Of a stretch of DNA of 26,840 nucleotides, positions 6,877 through 14,549 are shown piece by piece. Source of the stretch: DATHGT01 sp035317605 (GTDB lineage Bacteria; Methylomirabilota; Methylomirabilia; Rokubacteriales; CSP1-6); contig DATHGT010000052.1 in NCBI GenBank assembly GCA_035317605.1, positions 1-26,840 of the forward strand. The letters are read 5' to 3'. The notes below the pieces were generated by a model. The model saw only the letters and a program-made list of their open reading frames with translations. It did not search any database and was not told where the DNA came from. The translations under genes and the position numbers were made by a program. Every line of letters begins with the position of its first letter. Positions within the stretch are counted from its first letter, which is position 1.

Positions 6877-7830
6877 GCGGGCGATGAACGCCTTCACCAT
6901 CTCGTGGGCGCGGTCGGTCTGGGGGCCGGGCTTGGCCACCCACTCGTGCTCGCAGCCCTCGAAGACGTGGAGATCACACTGGCCGCCGGCCGCGCGGTAC
7001 GCCGCCGCGAACTTCTCCTGCACCGCCGGCAGCACGTTGTCGTCGAGCGCGCCCTGCATGATGAGCAGCGGCGGCAGCGTGGTCGCCTCCCGGCGCTCGA
7101 CGATCTGCTGGGGATTGGCCTCGAAGATCGTCTCCCAGGGCGCGAAGTACGTCTTGTTGCTCTTCATCATGTTCTCGCGCTTCATCTTCTCGGCCTGCTG
7201 GTAGCGGGCGACGGTGTCGCTGATCGGCGAGCGGGTGGCGATGTACGCGACGGTGGCGTCGACGTTCGGCGCCCCCGGCAGCGCGATCGCGTTGTAGCGC
7301 GGGTCGCGCGGGCGCAGACCCAAGAGCTCGGCCACGTGGCCGCCGCTGGAGCTGCCGAGCACGCCGAGCCTCGCCGCGTCGCCGTTCCACTCGGCGGCCT
7401 TCGACTTGAGCCAGCGCACGGCGAAATTGCCGTCCTGCACCGACGCGGGATACGGAGCCTCCGGGGCCAGCGTGAGGTCGACGGCCACCACCACCACGCC
7501 GCTCTGGGCCACCGCGCGGTCCATCGGCTCGTTCGCGAACCGGTCCTTGTTGTTCCAGGCCCCGCCGTGCAGGTCGAGCAGCGTCGGGAACGGGCCCACG
7601 CCCTGGGGCTGATAGATGCGGGCCATCAGCATCCGACCGCTCACCGCGCGCCGGAACTCGACCTCGGTGATCTTCAGCTCGAACTTCGCCGCCGGGTCGT
7701 ACGCCGTCTTCATGTGATGTCCTCCTGCCTTGGGGCTCGATTGGGCGAGGGCCGACCGCGGGGTCATTCCCACCGCCGCTGCGGTCGCGGTCAGTTCGAG
7801 AAATTGCCGGCGTCCAAGCTGTCCGTCCAT
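6859..7830 (-). CDS. Tat-exported alpha/beta hydrolase (esterase/BD-FAE-like)
   Basis: This 323-aa protein has ATG 7830 preceded by GAGGAGG. The N-terminus has GRRQFLELTATAAAVG and ALAQ, a twin-arginine signal with likely cleavage near residue 30, so it is exported folded. The hydrolase core has the oxyanion motif HGGAW (88-92), the nucleophile elbow G-S-S-S-G with Ser161, a probable acid Asp264 in DDNVLP and His295 in CEHEW. This arrangement is typical of carboxylesterases of the hormone-sensitive-lipase/BD-FAE type. The substrate is unknown. Its 3' end overlaps the amylase tail to tail. It lies 95 bp downstream of the DyP gene on the same strand, with a strong hairpin between. Confidence 0.88.
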   Translation of the reverse strand: MDGQLGRRQFLELTATAAAVGMTPRSALAQSSPKAGGHHMKTAYDPAAKFELKITEVEFRRAVSGRMLMARIYQPQGVGPFPTLLDLHGGAWNNKDRFANEPMDRAVAQSGVVVVAVDLTLAPEAPYPASVQDGNFAVRWLKSKAAEWNGDAARLGVLGSSSGGHVAELLGLRPRDPRYNAIALPGAPNVDATVAYIATRSPISDTVARYQQAEKMKRENMMKSNKTYFAPWETIFEANPQQIVERREATTLPPLLIMQGALDDNVLPAVQEKFAAAYRAAGGQCDLHVFEGCEHEWVAKPGPQTDRAHEMVKAFIARSLGNV

Positions 7831-7860
7831 GCTGGCCTCCTCGCTCCACGTCGTCGCGAA

Positions 7861-7886
7861 CGTTCCCGCGCCCCGGCGCGGGAACG
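7861..7886 (-). terminator. Strong GC hairpin between DyP and hydrolase genes
   Basis: CGTTCCCGCGC and GCGCGGGAACG form a perfect 11-bp stem with a 4-base loop. It lies in the 95-bp gap after the DyP stop and before the hydrolase ribosome binding site. No T-run follows, so it is either a U-less terminator or a structured 5' leader of the hydrolase mRNA. Confidence 0.4.
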
Positions 7887-7925
7887 CGGAGACTCCGAGG
7901 GCATTATTTCACCCCGCGTGATCGC

Positions 7926-9110
7926 TCAGGCGAAGAGTTCCGCTCCCGGGAACGGCTGCGCCTTCGGTGGAACGGCATAGTACCCGCCCGCGATGATCGA
8001 GATGAACGATACGTAGCTCGGTTGACCCGGCTTGGCGTCCTCGAAGCTCCCGAAGTTGGCGTTGCCGAGCCAGCCCGGGATCGTGAGGATGTTGGTCAGG
8101 TGCGTGAGTGCGCGCTGGAAGCTGACGAAGTTGAGGCCGAGCCGGAGCTCCCCGTCGGCGAGCGGCTCGACGAACTCGTAGCCCTGCCGGAAGATGCGAT
8201 TGTTCCCGTCGTCGTCGGCGCCGAGTCGGTTCGGGTTCGCGCGATGAATATGACTGACCCGGACCAGATCTTGGGCCGGCGGCGGGGCCGCCGGGTTGGC
8301 GAACTGTGGCGATTTGGCCTGATGGGCACCGACCGGGCATCCCGAAAGCGGGGTCGGAAGGGGGCCGTGGGCAATCGACACGATCGGACACCCCGTGAGC
8401 TTGTCGCGCCCCACGATCGATTCCTGGTCGGCGCGTGACAGCCTCCGCCAGATTTCGAGATCGATGGCCAGCCGGAGGAACGCCATGTAGGTGCCGCCCT
8501 GCATCCAGGCCGGATCGTCTCGGGTGACCTCGAGGGCGGCGATTCGCTCGCCGTGGTCGATGTTGCTGATCCCGTCGTGGAACCCCAGCCAGCTCCGGCT
8601 GTCTTCGCGGTTGAATCCGGAGTGGAAAGTGACGATCTGGAGGGGCAGCGACTTCTGCTGAATGAGCATCCACAGCTCGACGACCGCGCGATCGACGGCC
8701 AGGTTGGTATTGGCGGTCAACTGCAACGCCAGATCGGTCTCGCCCGTCCGTCGATCACTGTCGACCCGAGGAAGCTTGTGAAACGGCGCGGCGCCCAGCG
8801 GCCGCACCTCGTGGGGTCGACGGAGCCGCGGAAAGCGGTCGAAGAACTTGGAGCCGAAGCTCAGCAGGCAGCGGAGATCCGGCTTCCGGACGTCCGTGAC
8901 GTCGTCGGGACCCTGCGCCGGCCCCAGATCGGCGACGATGCCGGTCCGCAGCGCTTGCAGCATCGCCCACAAGGTGCCGATGGCTTTGCCGGCGTCGGCG
9001 AGGGCGGTCCCCTCTTTGACGTTGAGCAGGAGGAGTCGATAGCAGAAGCCCGGCCGGTCTTTGGGCTTGAAGTAGATCCCGTCCTGGATTCGGGACCCCG
9101 GCGCGCTCAT
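7926..9110 (-). CDS. Dyp-type heme peroxidase
   Basis: This 394-aa protein oxidises dyes, phenolics or porphyrin-like substrates with hydrogen peroxide. ATG 9110 overlaps the stop of the upstream gene as ATGA, so translation is probably coupled; only a weak GCGAG precedes it. Family marks are visible: GFHDG (177-181), which supplies the distal catalytic Asp179; SHIHRANP (286-293), which supplies the proximal heme-ligand His287; and RIFRQGYEF (305-313), which supplies the distal-side Arg. The C-terminus (FVSFQRALTHL, then IIAGGYYAVPP) fits the second ferredoxin-like lobe. There is no signal peptide, so it is likely cytoplasmic unless it rides with a partner. The partner candidate is the coupled 193-aa protein; no encapsulin gene is in view. 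Confidence 0.93.
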   Translation of the reverse strand: MSAPGSRIQDGIYFKPKDRPGFCYRLLLLNVKEGTALADAGKAIGTLWAMLQALRTGIVADLGPAQGPDDVTDVRKPDLRCLLSFGSKFFDRFPRLRRPHEVRPLGAAPFHKLPRVDSDRRTGETDLALQLTANTNLAVDRAVVELWMLIQQKSLPLQIVTFHSGFNREDSRSWLGFHDGISNIDHGERIAALEVTRDDPAWMQGGTYMAFLRLAIDLEIWRRLSRADQESIVGRDKLTGCPIVSIAHGPLPTPLSGCPVGAHQAKSPQFANPAAPPPAQDLVRVSHIHRANPNRLGADDDGNNRIFRQGYEFVEPLADGELRLGLNFVSFQRALTHLTNILTIPGWLGNANFGSFEDAKPGQPSYVSFISIIAGGYYAVPPKAQPFPGAELFA

Positions 9111-9688
9111 GGCAATTCTCGCCGCTGCCACGTCACGGTGCTTGTCTGAACCGACTCGACGACTTCGTCGTCCGGGCCGAACCCGGGCACTTCGTTCGCG
9201 CTCGTCTTGGGTTTGACGACCCACATCGGCGCCGGCGTGTGCCGCGTCCGCGGCGTCCGCGGGCTGATGGGAGTCATGATGAGGCGGGTCACTTGCACGG
9301 CGCTCTTCACGACGATCGTTTCGATGACGGAATCAGGGGCGACGGCGATCCAGTACGAGTCGAGGGCCAGGTCGTTCCCCGCTTCCTGGAGCGCCTTGAT
9401 GAGCCCCTGGCGAAGGACCTGATAGATCGGCTGCACCTGCGGGAAGAAGCCACCCGTGCCGGTGTTGTACCACGTGTCTCTGAGATAGTTGGACTCGCCT
9501 GGCATGACGCCCGCCTGGGTTTCCAGGATCTGCCGATAGGCGTCGGGCGTATGGGCCTGGTTGATCAGCGCGTCGAGGAACTGCGCCCGCTTGTCGAACT
9601 GACCTTTGGCGTCCCGGTGATTCACCAGCGCGTCCACCTTGGCGTGGATCGGTCCCTTCGAAATATGTCCAACGATGCCGTCGCCCAT
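9107..9688 (-). CDS. Uncharacterised 193-aa protein coupled to DyP
   Basis: ATG 9688 has a GGAGGG about eight bases upstream. The protein has no signal peptide or clear membrane segment. It begins with MGDGIVGHISKGPIH, has a helical middle (FLDALINQAHTPDAYRQIL), a Gly-rich NTGTGGFFPQVQPIY segment and a strand-rich C-terminal half ending in Thr/Val-rich VESVQTSTVTW. I do not recognise the family. The 4-bp overlap with the DyP gene implies matched synthesis, so a chaperone, structural or co-substrate role beside the peroxidase is plausible but inferred. A regulator gene ends 57 bp upstream on the same strand. Confidence 0.75.
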   Translation of the reverse strand: MGDGIVGHISKGPIHAKVDALVNHRDAKGQFDKRAQFLDALINQAHTPDAYRQILETQAGVMPGESNYLRDTWYNTGTGGFFPQVQPIYQVLRQGLIKALQEAGNDLALDSYWIAVAPDSVIETIVVKSAVQVTRLIMTPISPRTPRTRHTPAPMWVVKPKTSANEVPGFGPDDEVVESVQTSTVTWQRRELP

Positions 9689-9745
9689 TCGCCCGCCCTC
9701 CCCCGATTGGCCGTCCGAATCCGGTGAGCTGCGCCCGTCCTTTCG

Positions 9746-12700
9746 CTACGCCGCGTCCTCCCACCCGATCTCGTGGAGCCGCATGCGCCCCAGACCCTTG
9801 AGCACCACGCGGCCGTGATGGCTCATCCGAAATCCCTTCCCCCCGATCAACTGCACGACGACGTCCGACGCCAGGATCTGCCCGGGTCCGGCGCGGGCGC
9901 AGATGGCGAACGCCGCGTGCACGGCGGCCCCGAACAACCGCCCCTCGGTGGCGATCGGCTCGCCCGCGTTGAGCCCGATCCGGACCCGGATGCTCTCGCC
10001 CGGATGCTCCTCGTTGTGGCGGGCGAACCCCTTCTGCATCGCCACCGCACAGTCGACCGCGTTCGACGCCACCGAGAACGAGGCCTCGATGCCGTCGCCG
10101 GTGTGCGCGACCTCGACGCCTTGATGGTCGGCGACGCACTGGCGGATCAGTGCGTCGTGCCGCCGCATGAGCGCGTGCGCCTGGGCGTCGCCGGACCGGC
10201 GGATGAGCGCGGTGGAGCCCACCACGTCGCTGACCAGGAGGATGCGGAGCGAGGGCGCGGCGCCACCGACCACCCTCGGTTCCGCGGCGAGCCCCTTTTC
10301 GATGGCGTAGGCCGTGGCCGCGGCGTCGTCGCCCACCTTGATCTTCTCGAAGATGCTGCGCATGTGGTCGGCGATGGTGGCGCCGCCGAGGATCAGCTCG
10401 TTCGCGATCTCGTCGCGGGTGCGGCCGCGCGCCATGCGGCTCAGCACCGCGGCTTCGCGCTCGCTCAAATCGTCCGGATACTCGCCGCCCTCGGCCGCGT
10501 CGGCCGGCACGTCCACGTGGAGGGCGCGCGCGAGGTCGTCGGCCCGGCGCGCGAAGGGGGCCATGCCGAGCTCGGTGAACAGCGCGCCGGCCCTGGTGAC
10601 GAGCGCGGCGGCCTCGGTGCGGCCGCCGCCGGGCTGAGCGCTCAGCATGCGGGCGTAGTCCAGACAGGTGCGCGCCAGCTCCGGCCGGGCGCCCGCCGCC
10701 GTCGCCACCTCGAGCGCGCCCCGAAAGTATCCGGCCGCGGCGTCCCACCGATGATCCATCGCGGCCGCCACCCCGAGCACCCGCGGCACCAGACACATCC
10801 ACCCGCTGGAGAACACGATGCCGCGGTCGGCGGCCCGAGCCAGCCGCTCGACCGCCGGCGCCGCCACCGCCGGGAGGCCGGCGATTTCACTCAGCTCGAT
10901 CAGCGCGCACAGCGGCGCCAGCGCGTAGGTGTCGGTGCCGATGACCTTCATCGCCTGCGCGGCCAGCGGCTCGAGAGCCTCCGCGTCGCCATCGGCGTGG
11001 GCGCGCAGCCACTGGCGGAAGAGGTCGGCGAAGGCGCGGACGATCGGGCCGGCGTCGTCGAACACGCGTCCCGGCGCGACCAGCACGTCGAGGGCGTCGT
11101 GGGCTTCCGCCCACGCCCCGCGGAGCGCGCGCGCGCAAGCCAGGGCCAGCAACGAGCGGAAGCCGCCCCACGGAAACCGTGAGCGCGACACCATGACCAT
11201 GGTCTCGTGGGCGTGTCGCTCGACGAGATCGAAGTCGCCACGGGCGACGGACACGGACGCGAGGTGCGACAGGCCGAGCGAGTAGTTGCCCCAGTCGTGA
11301 GAGGTGCGGGTCGACTCGCACGCGCGGGCCGCGACCGTGCCGGCCTCGTCGAGGCGACCCAGCAGCGTGAGGGCGAGCGGCATGCGGTGCAGGGCCCGTC
11401 CCTCACGGACGACATCACCGGCGCGCCGCGCGTAGACCACCGCGCGCTCCCAGCTGTCGAGCGCGGGTCGCACGTCGAGATCGTTGATGTGCGCGAGGCC
11501 GAGCGCGAAGCTCGCGTAGGCGCAGAGATGATCGTCCTCGAGCTTCCGGCCGATCTCGAGCGCCTGCTCGCCGCGCTGCTTGGCCTGCTCGGCCTGGCGG
11601 CCGTTGCGGTACACCTCCGCCATGACCGCGGTGATGTGACCACGCAGTCCGGGATCGCGATCACCGAGGGCGGCCAGCGCGTCGTCGAGCGGGGTGAGGT
11701 CCGCCACCGTTCCCAGCGGAACGGTGGCCAGCGCGGTGCGGGTCTGCTCCATCAGCGTCCGCGCGACGCCGCGGACGTCACCGGCGAGCCGATAGGCCTC
11801 GAGGGCGCGCTCGTAGTGATGACGGCAGGGACCGACGTCCTGATCGTAGTAGTGGGCGAGGCCGGCCTGGTAATGGAGCTCCGCGCGCTCCTGGGTCGAT
11901 AGCTTGGAGGTCGCCTCACCCGCCGCCAGCGCCGCTTCGTAGTAGCGGGCGGCATCGGTCCACGCGGACATCGCGAACGTCCGGTGTCCCGCGCGGCGCG
12001 CGTAGTCCAGCACGGTCGCCCCATCGGCCGCCGGCCCCGCCCGCACCAGGTGATGGGCCACCTCGAGGAGGCGGCGGGGCGCGTCGTTCGCGTACAGTCG
12101 CCGGAGGCTCGCGGCGATGTCCCGGTGCAGGTGCTGGCGCCGCGGCGTGCTCGGTTCTTGATAGAACACCTGCCGCACCAACGGATGCGCGAACGAGAAC
12201 GCACCCCCCTCGCCGCGCAGGATCTGCCGGCGCAGCGCCTCTTCGAGCAGTCGCAGGAGCTCGTGGTCGTTCAGGGCGCTGACCGCGCCGAGGGCCTCCA
12301 GGGAAAAGCGGTCGCCCAGGAACGAGGCCAGCGTCAGCACGCGCCGGCACGCATCGCTGACGCCCTGCACGCGCCCGGCGATCGCCGCGGTCATCTGCTC
12401 GGGTAACGTGAAATCGGTCGGCGCGATCACCGTCACGAGATAACCGCCCTGTTCGCGCAGGGCCTGCTGGCGGATGAGATCGTGGAGCACTTCCTGCACG
12501 AACAGCGGATTGCCCTGGGTGGCGTCCGTCACCGTGGCGATGAGCTGGTGCGACGGCCGCTCCAGTCCGAGCCCGCCCAGCAGCTCGCGGATCTCGTCCT
12601 CGCGCAGACCGCCCAGCGCGAAGCTGCGACAGATCGCCTCGCGCTCGACGCGCGCCCGCAACCGGGCCAGCCGTTCGTCGGCGGCGACCGGCCGGTGCGT

Positions 12701-13267
12701 CCCGATGACGAGCATGGGCAGCGACTCGCGCGCGGCGAGGTCCGACACCGTGAAGGCCAGATGCTCGAAGAGGTCGAGCGAGAGCGCGTCGGCCCAGTGC
12801 ATGTCGTCGATGATGACGAGCGCCGGACACGCCTGGGCGAGCTTGACCACGGCATTGCCCATGGCCAGCAGCAGCTGCAGCCGTTCATGATCCGCCGGCG
12901 CCGGCCCGGGCGCGGGCGACGAGCCGGCCGCGGTGCCCGCCCCCTGCATGAGCGTGAGCACGACGTCGAGGTCCGCGCCGAGGGCCTGACGGGCCGCGTC
13001 GGGTAGCCGCTCCAGCTGGGGCCGGAGCGCGTCGGCGAAGGGAAGATACGGCAGCGTGAGATCTTCGTAGCCGCGACCGAAGCACACCTGCATGCCCAGG
13101 CGCGTGGCGATCGTCCGCGCCTCGTAGAGCAAGCGCGTCTTGCCGATCCCCGCGTCGCCCTGAATCAGCACCACGCGCGGGTGGCCCGTGCGGGCTTCTC
13201 GCAGCCAGCGCTCAAGCTGGTTCAGCTCCTGGGAGCGACCGACGAACGGGGCCACCTGGACGAGCAC
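9746..13267 (-). CDS. AAA ATPase-TPR-LuxR HTH-class III cyclase-homology fusion regulator
   Basis: This protein is about 1173 aa from GTG 13267. Upstream in-frame codons exist but encode Arg-rich sequence, and a -10-like TACTAT sits just above this GTG; GTG 13255 is an alternative. The domains in order are a P-loop AAA/STAND ATPase with Walker A GDAGIGKT (37-44) and Walker B ALVIIDDMHW (149-158); TPR-type helical repeats (about 400-900); a LuxR-type HTH starting LSEREAAVLS (934-993); and a class III cyclase-homology domain (1008-1173). The cyclase part keeps the metal-binding Asp1014 (SDVVGST) and Asp1058 (TGDG). The usual purine-selecting Lys is Ala1054, the usual Asn is His1117 and the usual Arg is Ala1121, so cyclase activity is doubtful. 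It is probably a large signal-integrating transcription factor (MalT/STAND-like). It may control the DyP unit 57 bp downstream, which is inferred from position. Confidence 0.88.
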   Translation of the reverse strand: MLVQVAPFVGRSQELNQLERWLREARTGHPRVVLIQGDAGIGKTRLLYEARTIATRLGMQVCFGRGYEDLTLPYLPFADALRPQLERLPDAARQALGADLDVVLTLMQGAGTAAGSSPAPGPAPADHERLQLLLAMGNAVVKLAQACPALVIIDDMHWADALSLDLFEHLAFTVSDLAARESLPMLVIGTHRPVAADERLARLRARVEREAICRSFALGGLREDEIRELLGGLGLERPSHQLIATVTDATQGNPLFVQEVLHDLIRQQALREQGGYLVTVIAPTDFTLPEQMTAAIAGRVQGVSDACRRVLTLASFLGDRFSLEALGAVSALNDHELLRLLEEALRRQILRGEGGAFSFAHPLVRQVFYQEPSTPRRQHLHRDIAASLRRLYANDAPRRLLEVAHHLVRAGPAADGATVLDYARRAGHRTFAMSAWTDAARYYEAALAAGEATSKLSTQERAELHYQAGLAHYYDQDVGPCRHHYERALEAYRLAGDVRGVARTLMEQTRTALATVPLGTVADLTPLDDALAALGDRDPGLRGHITAVMAEVYRNGRQAEQAKQRGEQALEIGRKLEDDHLCAYASFALGLAHINDLDVRPALDSWERAVVYARRAGDVVREGRALHRMPLALTLLGRLDEAGTVAARACESTRTSHDWGNYSLGLSHLASVSVARGDFDLVERHAHETMVMVSRSRFPWGGFRSLLALACARALRGAWAEAHDALDVLVAPGRVFDDAGPIVRAFADLFRQWLRAHADGDAEALEPLAAQAMKVIGTDTYALAPLCALIELSEIAGLPAVAAPAVERLARAADRGIVFSSGWMCLVPRVLGVAAAMDHRWDAAAGYFRGALEVATAAGARPELARTCLDYARMLSAQPGGGRTEAAALVTRAGALFTELGMAPFARRADDLARALHVDVPADAAEGGEYPDDLSEREAAVLSRMARGRTRDEIANELILGGATIADHMRSIFEKIKVGDDAAATAYAIEKGLAAEPRVVGGAAPSLRILLVSDVVGSTALIRRSGDAQAHALMRRHDALIRQCVADHQGVEVAHTGDGIEASFSVASNAVDCAVAMQKGFARHNEEHPGESIRVRIGLNAGEPIATEGRLFGAAVHAAFAICARAGPGQILASDVVVQLIGGKGFRMSHHGRVVLKGLGRMRLHEIGWEDAA

Positions 13268-13321
13268 AGCCGGATAGTACCCTACCCCTCCTGGCGCGTC
13301 GCGACGGCGCCTCCGAGGCCT

Positions 13322-13350
13322 TTGACACGTGAGGGCCCCGCTCCTACGCT
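13322..13350 (+). promoter_or_regulatory. Predicted promoter of the small membrane-protein gene
   Basis: TTGACA (13322-13327), a perfect -35, is followed after 17 bp by TACGCT (13345-13350). The predicted start falls at about 13357, the first base of the GTG start codon, which suggests a leaderless mRNA. A minus-strand TACTAT (13279-13274) lies 40 bp away and may serve the divergent regulator. Confidence 0.45.
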
Positions 13351-13356
13351 GGACGC

Positions 13357-13707
13357 GTGACGTCAAGAAATGGGACCCCAACCTCGGCCGAGCGCGCGGT
13401 CGTGGGCGCGCTGGCGGGTGGGCTGCTCCTCTACGCCGCGCTCGCGCTGGCCGCGCACCGCTGGATCTCCGGGCTCGTCGCACCCCTCGTGGCCGCGCTT
13501 CTCATCGCGCGGCATCCGCGCGCGCGGTTCTCCGCCTACGTGTTCTTCTCGGCGCTGGCCGTGCGTGGGCTCGTGGCCGGCGCGTGGGCGCTGGCGCTGT
13601 TCGCGGGCGGGGCGATCGTCGTGATGCAGACGCCGCCGGCCGTGCGCGCGTGGCCGCGCGTGGCTCTGGGCCGGACGCGCCCGGCCGGCGACGCTTCGTC
13701 GACATGA
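13357..13707 (+). CDS. Small integral membrane protein, 116 aa
   Basis: The gene starts at GTG 13357 and has no Shine-Dalgarno, which fits the promoter placing the transcript start at this base. The sequence has three to four hydrophobic segments: about residues 11-31 (VVGALAGGLLLYAALALAA), 36-52 (ISGLVAPLVAALLIA) and 62-91 (FFSALAVRGLVAGAWALALF...IVVM). Basic HPRAR and WPRVALGRTR stretches probably lie on the cytoplasmic side. I do not recognise a family. It is divergent from the AAA-LuxR regulator across only 89 bp. Because the region is GC-rich, a spurious frame cannot be excluded, but the spaced membrane segments and the promoter argue for a gene. Confidence 0.55.
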   Translation: MTSRNGTPTSAERAVVGALAGGLLLYAALALAAHRWISGLVAPLVAALLIARHPRARFSAYVFFSALAVRGLVAGAWALALFAGGAIVVMQTPPAVRAWPRVALGRTRPAGDASST

Positions 13708-13727
13708 GGGGGCGCCTGCTCTAGAAT
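13699..13727 (+). promoter_or_regulatory. Predicted promoter of the zinc-ribbon/PCP_red gene
   Basis: TCGACA (13699-13704), then 17 bp, then TAGAAT (13722-13727) in the context CTAGAATG. The predicted start near 13734 leaves a leader of only about three bases before ATG 13737, where no Shine-Dalgarno is present. Confidence 0.55.
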
Positions 13728-13736
13728 GAGCCCCCC

Positions 13737-14228
13737 ATGAAGTTCCTGTGCCTCGACTGCGATCAGCCGATGAAGCTGCTCCGGGCCGACGGGCCGGACG
13801 AGGGCTCGCTCGCGGTGACGTTTCGCTGTCCCGAGTGCGGCTTCCGGGTCGCGATGCTCACCAACCCGTTCGAGACGCAGATGGTGAAGAGCCTCGGCGT
13901 GAAGATCGGGGCTCCGCCCGAAGCGGCGCCGCCGCCCTTCGAGCATCTGCGCGCGTCACTGGCCAACCCTCGAGCGGACGCGTTCGAAGGCGACGTCGCC
14001 TCCGAGAGCGGGCCGGGGTGCCCGTTCGCGGCGATGGTGAACGAGACGGTGGCGGCCCCGGAGAGCGGGATCCCGTGGACGCCGGAGGCGGCGGCGCGGA
14101 TCGAGCGCATCCCGTCGTTCATCCGTCCCATGGCCAAGAAGGCCGTCGAGCGCCTGGCGGAATCGAAGGGCTACGCCACGATCACCGAGGCGGTGATGGA
14201 CGAAGCGCGTGGCGCCTTCGGGATGTAA
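13737..14228 (+). CDS. Zinc-ribbon protein with C-terminal PCP_red domain
   Basis: This 163-aa protein has two recognisable parts. Residues 5-34 hold CLDC and CPEC (Cys5, Cys8, Cys31, Cys34), a zinc ribbon. Residues 114-163 (WTPEAAARIERIPSFIRPM, then EAVMDEA) match the small PCP_red domain (PF08369) best known from the C-terminus of light-independent protochlorophyllide reductase subunit B. Here it lacks the enzyme and is fused to a zinc ribbon, so no role in chlorophyll synthesis follows. Stand-alone PCP_red proteins occur in non-photosynthetic bacteria with unknown function. The HU gene begins three bases after its stop, so the two are probably co-transcribed from the promoter at 13699-13727. 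Confidence 0.85.
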   Translation: MKFLCLDCDQPMKLLRADGPDEGSLAVTFRCPECGFRVAMLTNPFETQMVKSLGVKIGAPPEAAPPPFEHLRASLANPRADAFEGDVASESGPGCPFAAMVNETVAAPESGIPWTPEAAARIERIPSFIRPMAKKAVERLAESKGYATITEAVMDEARGAFGM

Positions 14229-14231
14229 GTC

Positions 14232-14501
14232 ATGACACGCGCCGATCTGGTGACCCGTATGGCGCACGCGGCGGGCTGGCCCAAGGCGGGCACCGAGCGC
14301 GCGCTGCTCGCCATGCTCGGCGCCATGCGCGCGTCGCTCAAGCGCGGCGATCCGGTGACGCTGGTCGGGTTCGGCACCTTCTCGGTCGCGCGGCGGCGTA
14401 CGCGCACCATGCGCAATCCCCGCACCGGACAGACGGTGACGGTGGCCGGACGCATCCCGCGCTTCAAACCGTCCAAGGAGCTCCGGCAGGCCGTTCGCTG
14501 A
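14232..14501 (+). CDS. HU/IHF-family DNA-binding protein
   Basis: This is an 89-aa histone-like protein that bends and compacts DNA. It keeps the family core: a helical N-terminal half (DLVTRMAHAAGWPKAGTERAL), the strand motif VTLVGFGTFSVARRRTRT, the Arg-rich beta-arm with RNPRTGQTV and the terminal PRFKPSKELRQAV. The arm proline that intercalates DNA fits NPRTG. ATG 14232 lies three bases after the previous stop, with a weak GGGA upstream. The 89-residue length is normal. It is probably in one transcript with the zinc-ribbon gene. Confidence 0.95.
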   Translation: MTRADLVTRMAHAAGWPKAGTERALLAMLGAMRASLKRGDPVTLVGFGTFSVARRRTRTMRNPRTGQTVTVAGRIPRFKPSKELRQAVR

Positions 14502-14512
14502 GCCCTTTTCGC

Positions 14513-14542
14513 TTGGCGCCCGCACGGGTCGCTGGCTAGAAT
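14513..14542 (+). promoter_or_regulatory. Predicted promoter of the D,D-carboxypeptidase gene
   Basis: TTGGCG (14513-14518), then 18 bp, then TAGAAT (14537-14542) in GCTAGAATG. The -10 overlaps the ATG at 14541, so that ATG cannot be on the mRNA. Transcription would begin at about 14549-14550, the GTG chosen as start, giving a leaderless message. Confidence 0.55.
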
Positions 14543-14549
14543 GGCCGAA

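Noticed and set aside
5211..6887. Long plus-strand open frame (558 codons) over the amylase
   Set aside because: It is out of frame with the amylase, which has all GH13 motifs and a signal peptide. The alternative translation is Arg/Gly/Pro-rich, a high-GC shadow.
9333..10802. Long minus-strand frame (489 codons) across the regulator's 3' part
   Set aside because: It overlaps the LuxR and cyclase domains out of frame and its translation is low-complexity Arg/Gly-rich.
14541..14549. ATG 14541 as start of the carboxypeptidase
   Set aside because: This ATG overlaps the predicted -10 box TAGAAT, so it would not be transcribed; GTG 14550 is preferred.
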